From Hyalangium versicolor (lineage in GTDB: Bacteria > Myxococcota > Myxococcia > Myxococcales > Myxococcaceae): a stretch of DNA of 64,000 nucleotides. The notes beneath the pieces are model-generated. The model did no database searches, was not told the origin of the DNA, and saw only the letters and a program-made list of their open reading frames with translations. Location of the stretch: the NCBI RefSeq assembly GCF_020103695.1, contig NZ_JAHXBF010000011.1, forward strand, positions 310,001-374,000, written 5' to 3'. A program made the translations under genes and the position numbers. Shown here one piece after another: positions 16,722-26,158 of the stretch (position 1 is its first letter; every line of letters starts with the position of its first letter).

Positions 16722-16750
16722 CCGGGAGGGAGGAAGCTCAGCCCTCCCGG
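16722..16750. terminator. Hairpin terminator between convergent genes
   Basis: CCGGGAGGG (16722-16730) and CCCTCCCGG (16742-16750) form a perfect 9-bp stem with an 11-base loop, 25 bp after the lipoprotein stop. The right arm lies inside the last codons of the convergent methyltransferase gene, so the structure may serve both. Confidence 0.55.
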
Positions 16751-17583
16751 GTCGCCTCCACCAGGGCGCCAAACGGAAAGCCCGACGTGCCTGTCGGACC
16801 GGGTGGAAATGGCCAGCGCCCCCACTCCGAGCCAATTCGCGCGGGATCGATGGGGGCGGCCCTCCATCCGTCCCCCTCGACGAGCGACGCCGGATGATCG
16901 GTGCCGAAGATCCAGGGTGCGCCCAGCTCGCTCATGTATCGGAGCACCAAGCCGAGCATCGGTGCGGTGAGGAGCGTCCGCCCGACCACGTCGTAGAGGA
17001 GCCGGGAGCCGGGAGCCGACAGGGCATTGATGCGCGCGAAGAGGCCCTCGACCATCCCGGCCTCCAGGTACTGGAGAAGACCTTCGACGAGCCAGCAAGT
17101 GGGCGCGTGCGCGTCATGCCCGCTCGCCGCGAGCGCCCGAGGCCAGTCGTCGGCCAGGTTCGAAGCGATGGAGATGCGCTCGCAGCGGGCCGCCACACCG
17201 TGGAGCGCGCGCTCCTTGTGGGCGATGACCTCGCGCTGGTCGATCTCGAAGACGCGCGTCTTCTCCGCCCAGGGAAGGCGATAGGCACGCGCATCCATCC
17301 CCGCAGCGAGGATGACGAACTGGCGCACGCCCGCAGCCGAAGCGCGCAGGAGTGCCTCGTCGAAGAAGCGCGTCCGCACCTCGATGATGGGAATGGAAGG
17401 CCCCACGGCGGCGCGATAGGCGGCGAGTGCGGCACGCCCCGCATCACCGGAGAGGATCGCTGCAAAGGGATCTTCGAAGAGGCGATCGGGACGGAGGGAT
17501 TCCTCGGAGCGCATCGAGGCAACGAGGAGGCCAGTGGTGGCAACTGGATTCATCATGAGCCCGAGCGTGCGCTGGCCGGGCAC
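16738..17583 (-). CDS. Class I SAM-dependent methyltransferase (LCM/TIGR00027 family)
   Basis: This protein of about 281 residues opens with a segment typical of the leucine carboxyl methyltransferase-like family ('ATTGLLVASMRSEESLRPD', 'FEDPFAAILSG'). The SAM motif is FVILAAGMDARAYRLPW, followed by 'VFEIDQREV', and a later acidic motif WLVEGLLQYL. Family members methylate small O-substrates, some in natural-product pathways; the substrate here is unknown. The first start in frame is a GTG at 17583, while ATGs at 17556 and 17553 are equally plausible since none has a clear ribosome site. It is followed upstream on the same strand by an AraC regulator with an 18-bp gap, suggesting a two-gene operon. 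Confidence 0.85.
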   Translation of the reverse strand: MPGQRTLGLMMNPVATTGLLVASMRSEESLRPDRLFEDPFAAILSGDAGRAALAAYRAAVGPSIPIIEVRTRFFDEALLRASAAGVRQFVILAAGMDARAYRLPWAEKTRVFEIDQREVIAHKERALHGVAARCERISIASNLADDWPRALAASGHDAHAPTCWLVEGLLQYLEAGMVEGLFARINALSAPGSRLLYDVVGRTLLTAPMLGLVLRYMSELGAPWIFGTDHPASLVEGDGWRAAPIDPARIGSEWGRWPFPPGPTGTSGFPFGALVEATREG

Positions 17584-17601
17584 TCTCGATCTTGGATCTT
17601 T

Positions 17602-18420
17602 TTACCCGGCGAGGCGGATGTGGTTCGGGCGAGCGAGACCCTGGACGAGATACTCGCGTGGGCTCAAGCCGGCGAAGTGGCGGAAGTCCCGGTTGAAGTG
17701 GGCCTGGTCGCAGTACCCGCAGTCGAGCGCCAGCTCCGCACCTCGGATGGGCCCACCCGGCTCGAGGCGTCGAAGCGCTTCCCGGAAGCGCCTCACACGC
17801 CAGAACGTCTTCGGCCCGAGCCCGACTTCGGCTCGGAACAAGGCGATGAGGCGCTTGGGCGAGAGGCCTGTGAGGCCATTCACCTCGGCGACGCTTCGAA
17901 GAGAGGGATCCCCGAACGCGCGCAGGGCCATGGCTACGCCCGGGTGAGTTGGACGCGCATACCTCCTCCGGGCCAGGAGGAAGACTTCGAGCATGTGGAA
18001 TTGCTCGTGGGGGCTCGAAGCCTCGATGAGTTGCTCTCGCAGCAACGCCGCAGCTCTCCCCCAGAGGGCATCGAGCCCCACCTGTTTGCCCTCGAATTCA
18101 TGGGCCGGCACACCAAGGAAGGGAACTGCTCCGCCGGGCCTGAAACACACACCGATGGCCAGTCCGCGAGCCGGCACGTCCATCGCGAAAGGTGTGGGGT
18201 GGGCACCCGACACGATGGCTCCAGGAAGAGAAGCCAGCCGGGTGCGCTCATCGGGTCCATAGATGAAAAATCGATCCTCGCGGAGGCTGATCACGAGGCT
18301 GAGCGCACCGGATGGTAGCACCCGCTCCTTCGAGACGGACGCGCGGCCCTCCTCCGAGAGCCAGAAGCAGGAGACGGATTCCTCCAGCGGAGGTCCCGGC
18401 CGGTAGAGCAGTGCATTCAT
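17602..18420 (-). CDS. AraC family transcriptional regulator
   Basis: This 272-residue protein has an N-terminal sensor half of the DUF6597 type ('VLPSGALSLVISL', 'VCFRPGGAVPFLGVPAHEF') and a C-terminal AraC DNA-binding domain with two helix-turn-helix units. The second contains 'LALDCGYCDQAHFNRDFRHF' and the family signature ending GLSPREYL. The methyltransferase gene follows 18 bp downstream, so the regulator probably controls its own operon and perhaps the divergent GH76 gene 122 bp away. The ligand is unknown. Confidence 0.88.
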   Translation of the reverse strand: MNALLYRPGPPLEESVSCFWLSEEGRASVSKERVLPSGALSLVISLREDRFFIYGPDERTRLASLPGAIVSGAHPTPFAMDVPARGLAIGVCFRPGGAVPFLGVPAHEFEGKQVGLDALWGRAAALLREQLIEASSPHEQFHMLEVFLLARRRYARPTHPGVAMALRAFGDPSLRSVAEVNGLTGLSPKRLIALFRAEVGLGPKTFWRVRRFREALRRLEPGGPIRGAELALDCGYCDQAHFNRDFRHFAGLSPREYLVQGLARPNHIRLAG

Positions 18421-18542
18421 GGCGGTCCTGTCCGGTCACGACTTGCAACCAACAGAATACCTTGCCGTCTTCCTGTTTTCACAGGAAATCATTGATCTCG
18501 CGGGAAGTTCACCACTATGGCGTCACCCAGCAAGGAGGAAGC

Positions 18543-19970
18543 ATGTCCAAAGTGATCCACACCGTGGGCGCCGCGATGGCGGTGCTCTTCATATCCGTGC
18601 CATCGGTGGCCGCAGCGGCCATCTGTAACAAGTACTGTGATGGCCGAGACCCGGCGCTGTCGCCGAAGGACCGCCAGTCCGTCAGCTCCACCATCTACTC
18701 GCGAAGCATCGTCCTGCACTTCGACGATGACGATGCGATGGCCTGGGCTGCCATCGAGAACGGCAACCCGGGAGATGAAGTCTGGCTCGACCGGTCCTTC
18801 GATGGAGGACGCACCTGGGCCGGTGGCAGCAAGCTCGGCGATACGACCATTCCCACCGGATACAGAGGGTGGCGCACCCTCATGTACAACGTGGATGACT
18901 GGGCCACCAACGGCGTGGGAGCGCTGCGCGCCTGCGGCAAGGCCGGCGATCGGCCCGAAGTCACCTGTACGCAGTGGGCCCGCACCACGTGGAATGCATG
19001 GGATCGGCGCACCGCCGCGGCGACGGCACTCATGCAGTTCTACGACAACAACACCGGCCTGTTCAGCACCACGGGTTGGTGGAACTCGGCCAACGCTCTG
19101 ACCGCGATCATCGACAACATCCGGGTGTCTGGCATGCCGAGCTATCGCTACGCGATCGCCAACACCTACGATCGCAACCGCACCGCCCAGGGAGGAAACT
19201 TCACCAACGACTACATCGACGACACGGGCTGGTGGGGACTGGCTTGGATCGCCGCGTATGATCTCACCAAGGAGACGCGCTACCTCGACACTGCCCGGGC
19301 CGACGCCGATTACATGGCTCGCTATTGGGACAGCGTGTGCGGCGGCGGCGTTTGGTGGAGCACGGCCAGGACGTACAAGAACGCGATTGCCAACAGCCTC
19401 TACCTGCAACTCAACGCCGCACTGCACAACCGCATCTCCGGTGACACCGTCTACCTGCAGCGGGCCAAGGCGACGTGGACCTGGTTCCAGGGCACCGGAA
19501 TGATCAACGCGTCGAACCTGGTGAACGACGGCATCAACCTGAGCACGTGCAAGAACAACGGGGACGTCGCCTGGACCTACAACCAGGGCGTCATCCTCGC
19601 CGGGCTCGTCGAGCTGTACCGCGCCACCGGCGACAGCACGCTGCTGACCCGCGCGAGGCAGCTCGCGGATGCCTCGACCACGCACGCGTCCCTCAACTCG
19701 AACGGCATCCTCAAGGAGCCGTGCGAGGATGGTGACTGCGGCGGGGACGGCCCCTCCTTCAAGGGCGCGTACGCCCGTGGGCTGGGAGCGCTGAACTCAC
19801 TGCTGTCCGACCACCCCTACACCACCTATCTGCGTCGCCAGGCAGACTCCGCCTATGCGAAGGATCGCAACGCCCTGGACGCCTATGGCCTGCGTTGGGC
19901 CGGAGGCCTGGACCGCACGGACGCGGCCCGTCAGCACAGCGCCGTGGATCTGATGAACGCCACGCCCTGA
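18543..19970 (+). CDS. Secreted glycoside hydrolase family 76 (alpha-1,6-mannanase-like)
   Basis: This 475-residue protein has a Sec signal (MSKVIHTVGAAMAVLFISV to VAAA). The mature part has the (alpha/alpha)6 pattern of GH76, with 'RTAAATALMQFYDNNTGLF', 'WWNSANALTAIIDNI' and the paired acidic residues in YIDDTGWWGLAWI that correspond to the catalytic Asp-Asp of this family. GH76 enzymes cut alpha-1,6-mannan, the backbone of fungal and yeast wall mannan, so a role in fungal prey lysis or scavenging is plausible. The start is fixed by AAGGAGG four bases upstream. It is monocistronic, divergent from the AraC regulator, and converges on the transpeptidase gene. Confidence 0.85.
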   Translation: MSKVIHTVGAAMAVLFISVPSVAAAAICNKYCDGRDPALSPKDRQSVSSTIYSRSIVLHFDDDDAMAWAAIENGNPGDEVWLDRSFDGGRTWAGGSKLGDTTIPTGYRGWRTLMYNVDDWATNGVGALRACGKAGDRPEVTCTQWARTTWNAWDRRTAAATALMQFYDNNTGLFSTTGWWNSANALTAIIDNIRVSGMPSYRYAIANTYDRNRTAQGGNFTNDYIDDTGWWGLAWIAAYDLTKETRYLDTARADADYMARYWDSVCGGGVWWSTARTYKNAIANSLYLQLNAALHNRISGDTVYLQRAKATWTWFQGTGMINASNLVNDGINLSTCKNNGDVAWTYNQGVILAGLVELYRATGDSTLLTRARQLADASTTHASLNSNGILKEPCEDGDCGGDGPSFKGAYARGLGALNSLLSDHPYTTYLRRQADSAYAKDRNALDAYGLRWAGGLDRTDAARQHSAVDLMNATP

Positions 19971-19985
19971 GCCCATGGCGCGCCT

Positions 19986-21569
19986 TCACTGGAGCGAAGG
20001 AGCCGAGGACGCTGCCACCGACAGCGGCGGCCCCTCCTTCTGCTCCGGGCCACTGTGGATCCGGATTCGAGAGCCAGTCACGTCCTCGGTTCCGTAGACC
20101 ATGGACCAGCCCGAAGGCACCTCGGGAGATGACCAGCGGTACAACTCCCGGGCATCTCTCGGCGCGAGGTTGATGCAGCCGTGGCTCACCGGCTCGCCGA
20201 AACGGTCGTGCCAGTACGCGGTATGGAGGGCGAAGTTGCCCTGGAAGAACATCGTCCAGGGCACCGTGGCCACGAGGTAGCGATTGCGCCCGTCATCCCC
20301 CGTCATGTCCGCCTCGGCGGACTTGAGCCAGATGCGGAAGAGTCCCTCGGGAGTCTCGTGCTGGCGCGCCCCCGAGGAGATGAGCGTCGCATACACGGGC
20401 CTTTCGCCCTCGTAGGCCACCAGTACCTGCTCCTGCAGATCGACGTCCAGCCAGCGCTCGTCCGGGGCAAGATCCGAGAGAACAGGCAACCCACCGATCC
20501 GGTGGAGATCTGCGATGGCCACCCAGTGAGCATCCGCGATGCGCGCCCACTGCCCATCAGTGGAGAGCTCCTGGAGGGCCACCAACGTGCGGGGTGGCAG
20601 CACGGTCTCCCGCTCCGCCGTGGCTTCTGGCCCCATGCGCACCACCACCGGCTCGCGTGGGGTGGCGCGGGACTGCACCCATGCGAGCGGCATGGGGAGC
20701 GCTTCCAGTATCGCGCGATCCAGCCCCACGAACTCCGACGGCGTGTAGACGCGCAGGTAGCGCGCTTCGATGAACTTGCCTCCCGTGGTGCGCCAGAACC
20801 GGCGCCGACCCACGCGGGTCTCACTGGCCAGTTGCACCGTCACCGAGCCCTTCACGCGACGGCCGCGCAACCCCTGGCGGACCTGCGCCAGACTCAGGTA
20901 GACGCGCGCCCGGCGGCTCACGTGCGCATAAACGCCCGGCGTGAGCTGTTCGGGCCCGAGCAGCGGCAGATCGCGGGTGCGCGGCTCACGAAAGTTAGAC
21001 TCCAGGTAGCGCTCGCAGATCCACCCGCGCGGTTCGATCTCCACCCACGCATCACAGTCCGTCCCCTTCACCACCTGTTTCCAACGCACGCGCATGTCCT
21101 GCGCGAGCGTCCCGATGGGGGCTGCGTCCTTTCGAGGCTCGGCGCGCACGACGATGGAGCGCCTGGCCTTCAGCGAGCGGGTATTCGACTTGAACAGGTG
21201 CTCGCCAGGAGTCTCCTCCGAGCCACCGGACTCCGTGTCCGCGTCCTCCTCGATGTCCGCACGGAGGTCGAGCCCCAGTTCGAGCGCCGGTTCGGATTCC
21301 TGCGCTTCATCCTCTGGCTCCAGCGGCTCGGAATCCGACGCCTCCTCGAGTTCTTCCGTGGAGAGTCCAGGCTCCACTTCCAACTCGGGACTGCTCGACA
21401 GCACGAGCGGGGGCGTTGGGGACTCCTCCACTGGTGTCACCGGAGGCAGAGGCGAGGACTGCGCGACACCTGCATCCACGACGAGCACCAAGGGCATGGC
21501 TCGCTGTTCCGGAGGAGATGAACACGCGAGACCCATGAGCGGAAGACCGAGCGAGAGCCAACGTCTCAT
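19986..21569 (-). CDS. L,D-transpeptidase (YkuD) lipoprotein
   Basis: This 527-residue protein has a lipoprotein signal (LPLMGLAC) followed by about 120 residues rich in Glu, Ser and Pro that tether it to the envelope. SH3-like segments follow ('RSIVVRAEPRKDAAPIG', 'VVVRMGPEATAERE'). The C-terminal YkuD domain has the catalytic signature with His and Cys (FGEPVSHGCINLAPRDARELY). Such enzymes make 3-3 peptidoglycan cross-links or attach proteins to the wall. The acidic spacer is unusually long. It is monocistronic and converges on the GH76 gene. Confidence 0.88.
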   Translation of the reverse strand: MRRWLSLGLPLMGLACSSPPEQRAMPLVLVVDAGVAQSSPLPPVTPVEESPTPPLVLSSSPELEVEPGLSTEELEEASDSEPLEPEDEAQESEPALELGLDLRADIEEDADTESGGSEETPGEHLFKSNTRSLKARRSIVVRAEPRKDAAPIGTLAQDMRVRWKQVVKGTDCDAWVEIEPRGWICERYLESNFREPRTRDLPLLGPEQLTPGVYAHVSRRARVYLSLAQVRQGLRGRRVKGSVTVQLASETRVGRRRFWRTTGGKFIEARYLRVYTPSEFVGLDRAILEALPMPLAWVQSRATPREPVVVRMGPEATAERETVLPPRTLVALQELSTDGQWARIADAHWVAIADLHRIGGLPVLSDLAPDERWLDVDLQEQVLVAYEGERPVYATLISSGARQHETPEGLFRIWLKSAEADMTGDDGRNRYLVATVPWTMFFQGNFALHTAYWHDRFGEPVSHGCINLAPRDARELYRWSSPEVPSGWSMVYGTEDVTGSRIRIHSGPEQKEGPPLSVAASSAPSLQ

Positions 21570-21708
21570 ACCTTGTCAGGGTAGGAGGACGAACAAGCAG
21601 GCTCAACGGCGGGAAAGGTGGGCTCGATCCTCATGAACAAAAGCTGTGCGGCCTCGACGGTCATTGCCGCTCCGGATGAAACTTCGACGTTCCATCCGTG
21701 GCCCTCAC

Positions 21709-22617
21709 TCAGCGCAAGGTGTCGCGCATCGAAACCTCCTTCACCACGTCGACGAATGCACGCAGCCCTGCCGGGACATGACGGTGGCTGGGGTAGAAGA
21801 CGCACAGCCCCGGCCATGCTGGTAGCCAGTCCTCCAGCACGCACACCAGCTTTCCGGATGCGAGATACGCGCGAACATCCGACTCGAACAGGTACGCGAG
21901 CCCCACCCCATTCAGCGCGGCCTCGATGACCAGGGAGAGTGCGTCGAGCGTGAGCGGCCCATCAACCTCGATCTCGACCTCGTCACCGTGCCGTTCGAAC
22001 TCCCAGGCATAGAGCCCGCCATTCTTCTTCCGCAAGCGGATGCATCGGTGCTCGTGGAGGTCGGCGGGCGCCTTCGGAGGCGGATTCGCCCTGAAGTACC
22101 GGGGTGAACCGACCACAGCGGCGCGCTGTTTCGGTCCCCAGGGCACCGCCACCATGTCCTGCGGCACCGCTTCGATCAGCCGGATGCCAGCGTCGAAGCC
22201 CTCCTTCACGATGTCGACGAACCTGGACTCGACAGCGAGCTCGACCTTCATGTCGGGATAGCGCCGCATGAACTCGAGCACCACCGGAGTGAACAACTGC
22301 CGCGCGGACCCTTCTGACGCGGTGATGCGCAGCGTGCCCGTCGGCGTGTCGCGGAACTCGTTGACCGACTCCATCGCCGCCGAGAGCTCATCGAGCGCTG
22401 GCCGGACGCGCGAGAGGAAGCGTTCACCCGCTTGCGTGAGCGAGACGCTGCGGGTGGTGCGCTGGAAGAGCCTCACGCCCAGTTGCTTCTCGAGCGCCGC
22501 GACCAGATGACTCAAGGCGGAAGGCGAGAGACCGAGCTCGCCCGCCGCGGCCCGGAAGCTGCGGTGCGAAGCGACAGCCGAAATGGCCTGGAGTTCGAAG
22601 AAGCCCGCTCGCTTCAT
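21709..22617 (-). CDS. LysR family transcriptional regulator
   Basis: This 302-residue protein begins MKRAGFFELQAISAVASHRS. The winged helix spans about residues 1-60 ('SFRAAAGELGLSPSALSHLV', 'LGVRLFQRTTRSVSLTQAGE'), and the rest is the periplasmic-binding-like effector domain of the CrgA/DmlR type. The frame extends far upstream of the ATG at 22617, but that part overlaps the divergent SDR gene and is a shadow. It is divergent from the SDR 93 bp away, with an imperfect dyad between them, so it very likely controls that gene. Confidence 0.9.
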   Translation of the reverse strand: MKRAGFFELQAISAVASHRSFRAAAGELGLSPSALSHLVAALEKQLGVRLFQRTTRSVSLTQAGERFLSRVRPALDELSAAMESVNEFRDTPTGTLRITASEGSARQLFTPVVLEFMRRYPDMKVELAVESRFVDIVKEGFDAGIRLIEAVPQDMVAVPWGPKQRAAVVGSPRYFRANPPPKAPADLHEHRCIRLRKKNGGLYAWEFERHGDEVEIEVDGPLTLDALSLVIEAALNGVGLAYLFESDVRAYLASGKLVCVLEDWLPAWPGLCVFYPSHRHVPAGLRAFVDVVKEVSMRDTLR

Positions 22618-22654
22618 TGTGCTGTCTCCTGCATCAGTCCGTCTCATTTCGTGG

Positions 22655-22685
22655 TGATAGTCGCACCAATGGGGTGGCGTTATCA
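22655..22685. promoter_or_regulatory. Candidate LysR operator between divergent LysR and SDR genes
   Basis: The 31-bp interval starts TGATA and ends TATCA, and has an inner CACC/GGTG pairing, giving an imperfect dyad centred between the two genes. Its position 26 bp before the SDR start and 38 bp before the LysR start fits a shared operator. Confidence 0.4.
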
Positions 22686-22710
22686 GAGTGCCTCGACAGG
22701 AGGAAGCACC

Positions 22711-23544
22711 ATGAAGAAGACGGTACTCATCACCGGCGCGTCGTCCGGATTCGGCAAGGCCACCGCGGAGCTGTTCGCCGCTCGCGGCTGGAACGTCATC
22801 GCCACCATGCGAACACCGCAGGACCTTCCCAGCGCGTTCGTCACCCGGCTCGACGTCCAAAAGCCCGAGACGATTCGCACCGCCATCGCGGCGGGCCTGG
22901 CGAAGTTCGGGCGGATCGACGCGGTGGTGAACAACGCGGGCTACGGCCTCTTCGGCGTGTTCGAACTCACCCCAGACGAAAAGGTGCGCGAGCAGTTCGA
23001 GGTGAACGTCTTCGGCGTCATGAACGTCGTGCGCGAGGTGCTGCCGCACTTCCGCGAGACGCGGGCAGGCTGCATCGTCAACGTGAGCTCTGGCGCTGGC
23101 GTGTTCGGCCTTCCGATGATCTCGCTCTACAACGCGAGCAAGTTCGCGCTGGAGGGCTTCTCCGAGTCGCTCTCGTACGAACTCGGAGCGCTGGGCATCC
23201 GCGTGAAGATCGTCGAGCCGGGAGGTGTCACCAGCACGGGGTTCGGCGAGCGCTCGGCGAAGGAGGCCGCGGCGCTGTCGAGCAAGGTCCGCGACTATGA
23301 CGCGTTCATCTCGGAGTCGAGCCAGCTCTTCGCCTCGATGCGTGCGTCCCGAGGCGCGGACACGAGCGCGACGGCGGAGCGCGTCGCCGAGGTCATCTTC
23401 GAAGCCACGAACGATGAGTCGGATCGCCTGCGCTACGTAGCGACGAACGACATCCTCCCGCTCGTCAAGGCACGCCGGCAGACGTCCGAGAACGAGTACA
23501 TGGCCCTCATGAGAGCGAACTTCGGGGCGAGGCGAAGCGGGTGA
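22711..23544 (+). CDS. Short-chain dehydrogenase/reductase
   Basis: This 277-residue SDR of the classical type has the cofactor motif TGASSGFGKATAELF, NNAG (VVNNAGYGLFG), the catalytic Ser in IVNVSSGAG and YxxxK in LYNASKFALEG. The glycine pattern and the basic residues near 'ATMRTP' suggest NADP(H). AGGAGG lies seven bases before the ATG. The divergent LysR gene is its likely regulator. The substrate is not inferable. Confidence 0.9.
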   Translation: MKKTVLITGASSGFGKATAELFAARGWNVIATMRTPQDLPSAFVTRLDVQKPETIRTAIAAGLAKFGRIDAVVNNAGYGLFGVFELTPDEKVREQFEVNVFGVMNVVREVLPHFRETRAGCIVNVSSGAGVFGLPMISLYNASKFALEGFSESLSYELGALGIRVKIVEPGGVTSTGFGERSAKEAAALSSKVRDYDAFISESSQLFASMRASRGADTSATAERVAEVIFEATNDESDRLRYVATNDILPLVKARRQTSENEYMALMRANFGARRSG

Positions 23545-23567
23545 CACATGACACCCGCCCTCGCCCC
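23524..23567. terminator. Two-step hairpin terminator between convergent genes
   Basis: Outer arms GGGGCGAG (23524-23531) and CTCGCCCC (23560-23567) and inner arms GCGGGTG (23537-23543) and CACCCGC (23552-23558) form a bulged 15-bp stem with an 8-base loop. It spans the last codons of the SDR and most of the 34-bp gap to the convergent di-haem protein gene. Confidence 0.6.
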
Positions 23568-23578
23568 CTGGAGCCGGC

Positions 23579-25822
23579 TCAGAGCGATTCCAGGAACGCG
23601 AGCACCGCGGTCCGGTCATCCCTGCTCAGCGCCTCGAACCGGGTGCGGCTGTTGGTCGCCTCGCCGCCATGCCAGCCGATGGCCTCCATCAGCGTGCGCG
23701 CACGCCCGTCATGCAGGTAGCGCACGTTCTGCGCCCCGCCCTGCACGTACTTGAGCGAGCCGATGCCCCACAGCGGCGGGGTGCGCCAGAGGTTCGGTCC
23801 GGCCTGCCCCTGAGTCAGGTTGTCGGCCAGCCCGGTTCCCATGTCGTGAAGCAGCAGGTCCGTGTACGGGTGGATGGTCTGGTTGCGCAGTTCGGCGAAC
23901 GGATGCGTCGTCCCCGTCTTCATCTGGGCGATGTGGCACGCGGTGCACTGGGCCTGTGCGAACAAGGTGCTGCCCCGGCTGATCAGCGTGGGGTTCACGT
24001 CGTGCTCGGGCGAGACGCGCATCCCATCCGGGTAGCCGCTGCGCAGGCTGCGCTGGGCCGGAACACCGAGCAGCGCGAGGTACGAGGCGAGCCGGTCGAT
24101 CTCCGTCTCAGAGAGGGAGGTCGCGGCCGTCGTGGAGTTGCAGTTGGCCACGCCCCTCTGGCAATCGCGCGACTTGTAGACGGGCGAAGTGACTCCCAGG
24201 TCCTTCAAGAGCGCTTCACCCGCCTGGTGCCGCAGGGACGCCTTGCTCGCCTTCCAACCAAAACGGCCGAGGTGACGCTTGCCGTTCTCCGGGTTGATGA
24301 CCCAGTTCGGCACGCCCTTCACGCCATCACCGTTCGCATCATTCGGGTCCGAGAAGGCCAGGATCGTCGTCTCGTCCAACGCCTCGAGCAGGCCTCCTCC
24401 GTTCACCTGGGGCGCCTGACGCACCGAGTACTGCGCGGGCACGGGCCCCTTGAAGGAGAACACGGGCTTCTGCAACTGGATCGTCTCGCCATCCGGCAGG
24501 GTGCGCACCGTCGTCTGATACGACTGCACTGAGACCGAGTAGTCAGGTGCGGTCGTGCTCTGGGCCCGCTGCTGCACGTTCAAGCCATAGGTGGAGTCGG
24601 GCGTCACTCCCGTGGAGGAGCTCGCCGCGGCGGTCTCGATGGCAAAGGTGTCCAGCGTGGCGCCCAGCGCCGGAACCGCGCTGCGTCCATTGAGCGCGTG
24701 GCACGCAATGCAGCGGATGTTGTTGTAACGCGGCCCCAGCTGGTTCGCGTGCTGCGTGAACACGGGGTTGATATCCGGGCTCTCGGAGTGCTTCCCATCG
24801 ATGAACGAGGTGTGGAACAGCCGTCGTCCCTCGACGAAGCGCTTCATGTCCGTGATACCGATGTTGTTGACCGTCTGCTGGAACACCCGGTGCGGCTCCT
24901 CGGAATAGTTGTAGGAGACGCTGGCCTCTCCTCCCAGGAGCGTGCTGTCTGGCAGCGGAGAGGAATCGAGCGTGGGTGCAATGCCATACCAGGGGCGCAT
25001 GCCCACGCCCACCTGATACAGCTGCTCGAAGGAATAGTAGCGAATTCCTCCACCGTCGATCACTGCCTTGCCATCACCATTGGACAACAGGAACTGCGCA
25101 GGGGTCACCTCGAGCACGTCCCCCAGCCTGAAAGGCGTACCGGGCTGAGGAGCACGCCAATTGTCAGTGATGAGCACCAGGCAGTCTTCAGGGGCCGAGG
25201 TCGCGTAACAGATGTTCTTGCCACCCTCCTTGGGATTGTTGAACCCGACGTTCATCTTCCAACCGTAATCCCGGACATCGGCATCCACGCGCCGGAACGC
25301 GCTGAAGCCCGATTCGACGAACGTTCCGTCATTCACGCGCATGGAGAACGAGACGCGCGACCGGCCGGCGGGGACTTCGTCACGAATCAGCAGACCGTAA
25401 GTCCGGTTCTGGAAGTACCACGTCGGAAAGGTGAAGTAGTTGCCCGGGCCGACGTCCGGTTGATCCCACGGCTCGCCACGCTCGCGGGCATGGCGATTGG
25501 TCGGGCGGAAGCCCGCGAGAGTCACCAGGGTTCCGTCCGCCTCGCGGTACTGAATCTGCTCTACCACCTGCGTGCCAGCCGGATAGAGCGGGACATAGTC
25601 TGTCGCCGCCAGCCCGGGCGAAGGCTCCGCCAACGATTCAGCTTCCGGCGTGGACCCGCTCCCCAACAAGGGAGTGGTCTCGGGACTCTCCGCCGACTTC
25701 GAGTCATCACCACTGCAAGCGGTGAAGGACAGGACTGCCGCCAACAACGCAGGCAGCGCTGGGCCCGAGCGTGGCCGCATGAATACGCTTTCTCTCCCGG
25801 CAGATGAGGCTTGGCTCTTCAT
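23579..25822 (-). CDS. Di-haem DUF1111 family lipoprotein (thiol-oxidoreductase-like)
   Basis: This 747-residue protein has a lipoprotein signal ending AVLSFTAC after a long charged N-region. The start at 25822 is favoured by GAGGAG eight bases upstream; M15 is an alternative. The C-terminal two-thirds hold two c-type haem motifs, CIACH and CTACH, with 'HDGRARTLMEAIGWHGGEA', all hallmarks of the DUF1111/di-haem oxidoreductase group related to MauG and cytochrome c peroxidases. The first 300 residues are an extra domain without motifs I recognise. The likely place is the periplasm or outer surface, with an electron-transfer role of unknown substrate. It converges on the SDR gene. Confidence 0.82.
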   Translation of the reverse strand: MKSQASSAGRESVFMRPRSGPALPALLAAVLSFTACSGDDSKSAESPETTPLLGSGSTPEAESLAEPSPGLAATDYVPLYPAGTQVVEQIQYREADGTLVTLAGFRPTNRHARERGEPWDQPDVGPGNYFTFPTWYFQNRTYGLLIRDEVPAGRSRVSFSMRVNDGTFVESGFSAFRRVDADVRDYGWKMNVGFNNPKEGGKNICYATSAPEDCLVLITDNWRAPQPGTPFRLGDVLEVTPAQFLLSNGDGKAVIDGGGIRYYSFEQLYQVGVGMRPWYGIAPTLDSSPLPDSTLLGGEASVSYNYSEEPHRVFQQTVNNIGITDMKRFVEGRRLFHTSFIDGKHSESPDINPVFTQHANQLGPRYNNIRCIACHALNGRSAVPALGATLDTFAIETAAASSSTGVTPDSTYGLNVQQRAQSTTAPDYSVSVQSYQTTVRTLPDGETIQLQKPVFSFKGPVPAQYSVRQAPQVNGGGLLEALDETTILAFSDPNDANGDGVKGVPNWVINPENGKRHLGRFGWKASKASLRHQAGEALLKDLGVTSPVYKSRDCQRGVANCNSTTAATSLSETEIDRLASYLALLGVPAQRSLRSGYPDGMRVSPEHDVNPTLISRGSTLFAQAQCTACHIAQMKTGTTHPFAELRNQTIHPYTDLLLHDMGTGLADNLTQGQAGPNLWRTPPLWGIGSLKYVQGGAQNVRYLHDGRARTLMEAIGWHGGEATNSRTRFEALSRDDRTAVLAFLESL

Positions 25823-26158
25823 TGCCTTCTCTCCTCGAATGGAACGCGTGGGTGGAAGCCATATCTATTACCGGAAAACCAGATAAACTTGCAAGCGCTT
25901 TCAACCAGTAAATCCTTCCAACCGTGCAATTCCAGGGACATGGTGGTGGTGGTGACTGCTGTCATCCCGTCCATGACACCAGTCATCACCTTGCCCTCTC
26001 CTGGCACCGAATGGCTCGATGGGAGGTCCGGTCTCGCCCAGTCTTTTCGAGGGGATACGGTACTCGTCCCAAAGGAACGGACTTGGCCCACATTGTGCTC
26101 TCCAGTGGGTTGCGCTGCAAAACGATCAGACCTCCTCTCCTTCGCCCCAGGAGCCGCC
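25823..26158. other. 336-bp intergenic region between divergent genes, with a dyad
   Basis: This is the regulatory space of the di-haem lipoprotein (minus) and the pectate-lyase-like gene (plus). The left third is AT-richer (about 25858-25920) and may hold the minus-strand promoter. A symmetric element at 25954-25984 pairs GACTG with CAGTC and GTCAT with ATGAC around a 7-base centre, which looks like an operator or hairpin. AGGAG just before 26159 serves the plus-strand gene. I see no gene here. Confidence 0.5.

Noticed and set aside
19971..19985. Possible terminator between GH76 and L,D-transpeptidase genes
   Set aside because: Only a short palindromic GGCGCGCC-like core is present in a 15-bp gap; no stem long enough to support a call.
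22618..23619. N-terminal extension of the LysR reading frame
   Set aside because: It overlaps the SDR gene on the other strand and adds about 330 residues not seen in LysR proteins; the ATG at 22617 gives the normal length.
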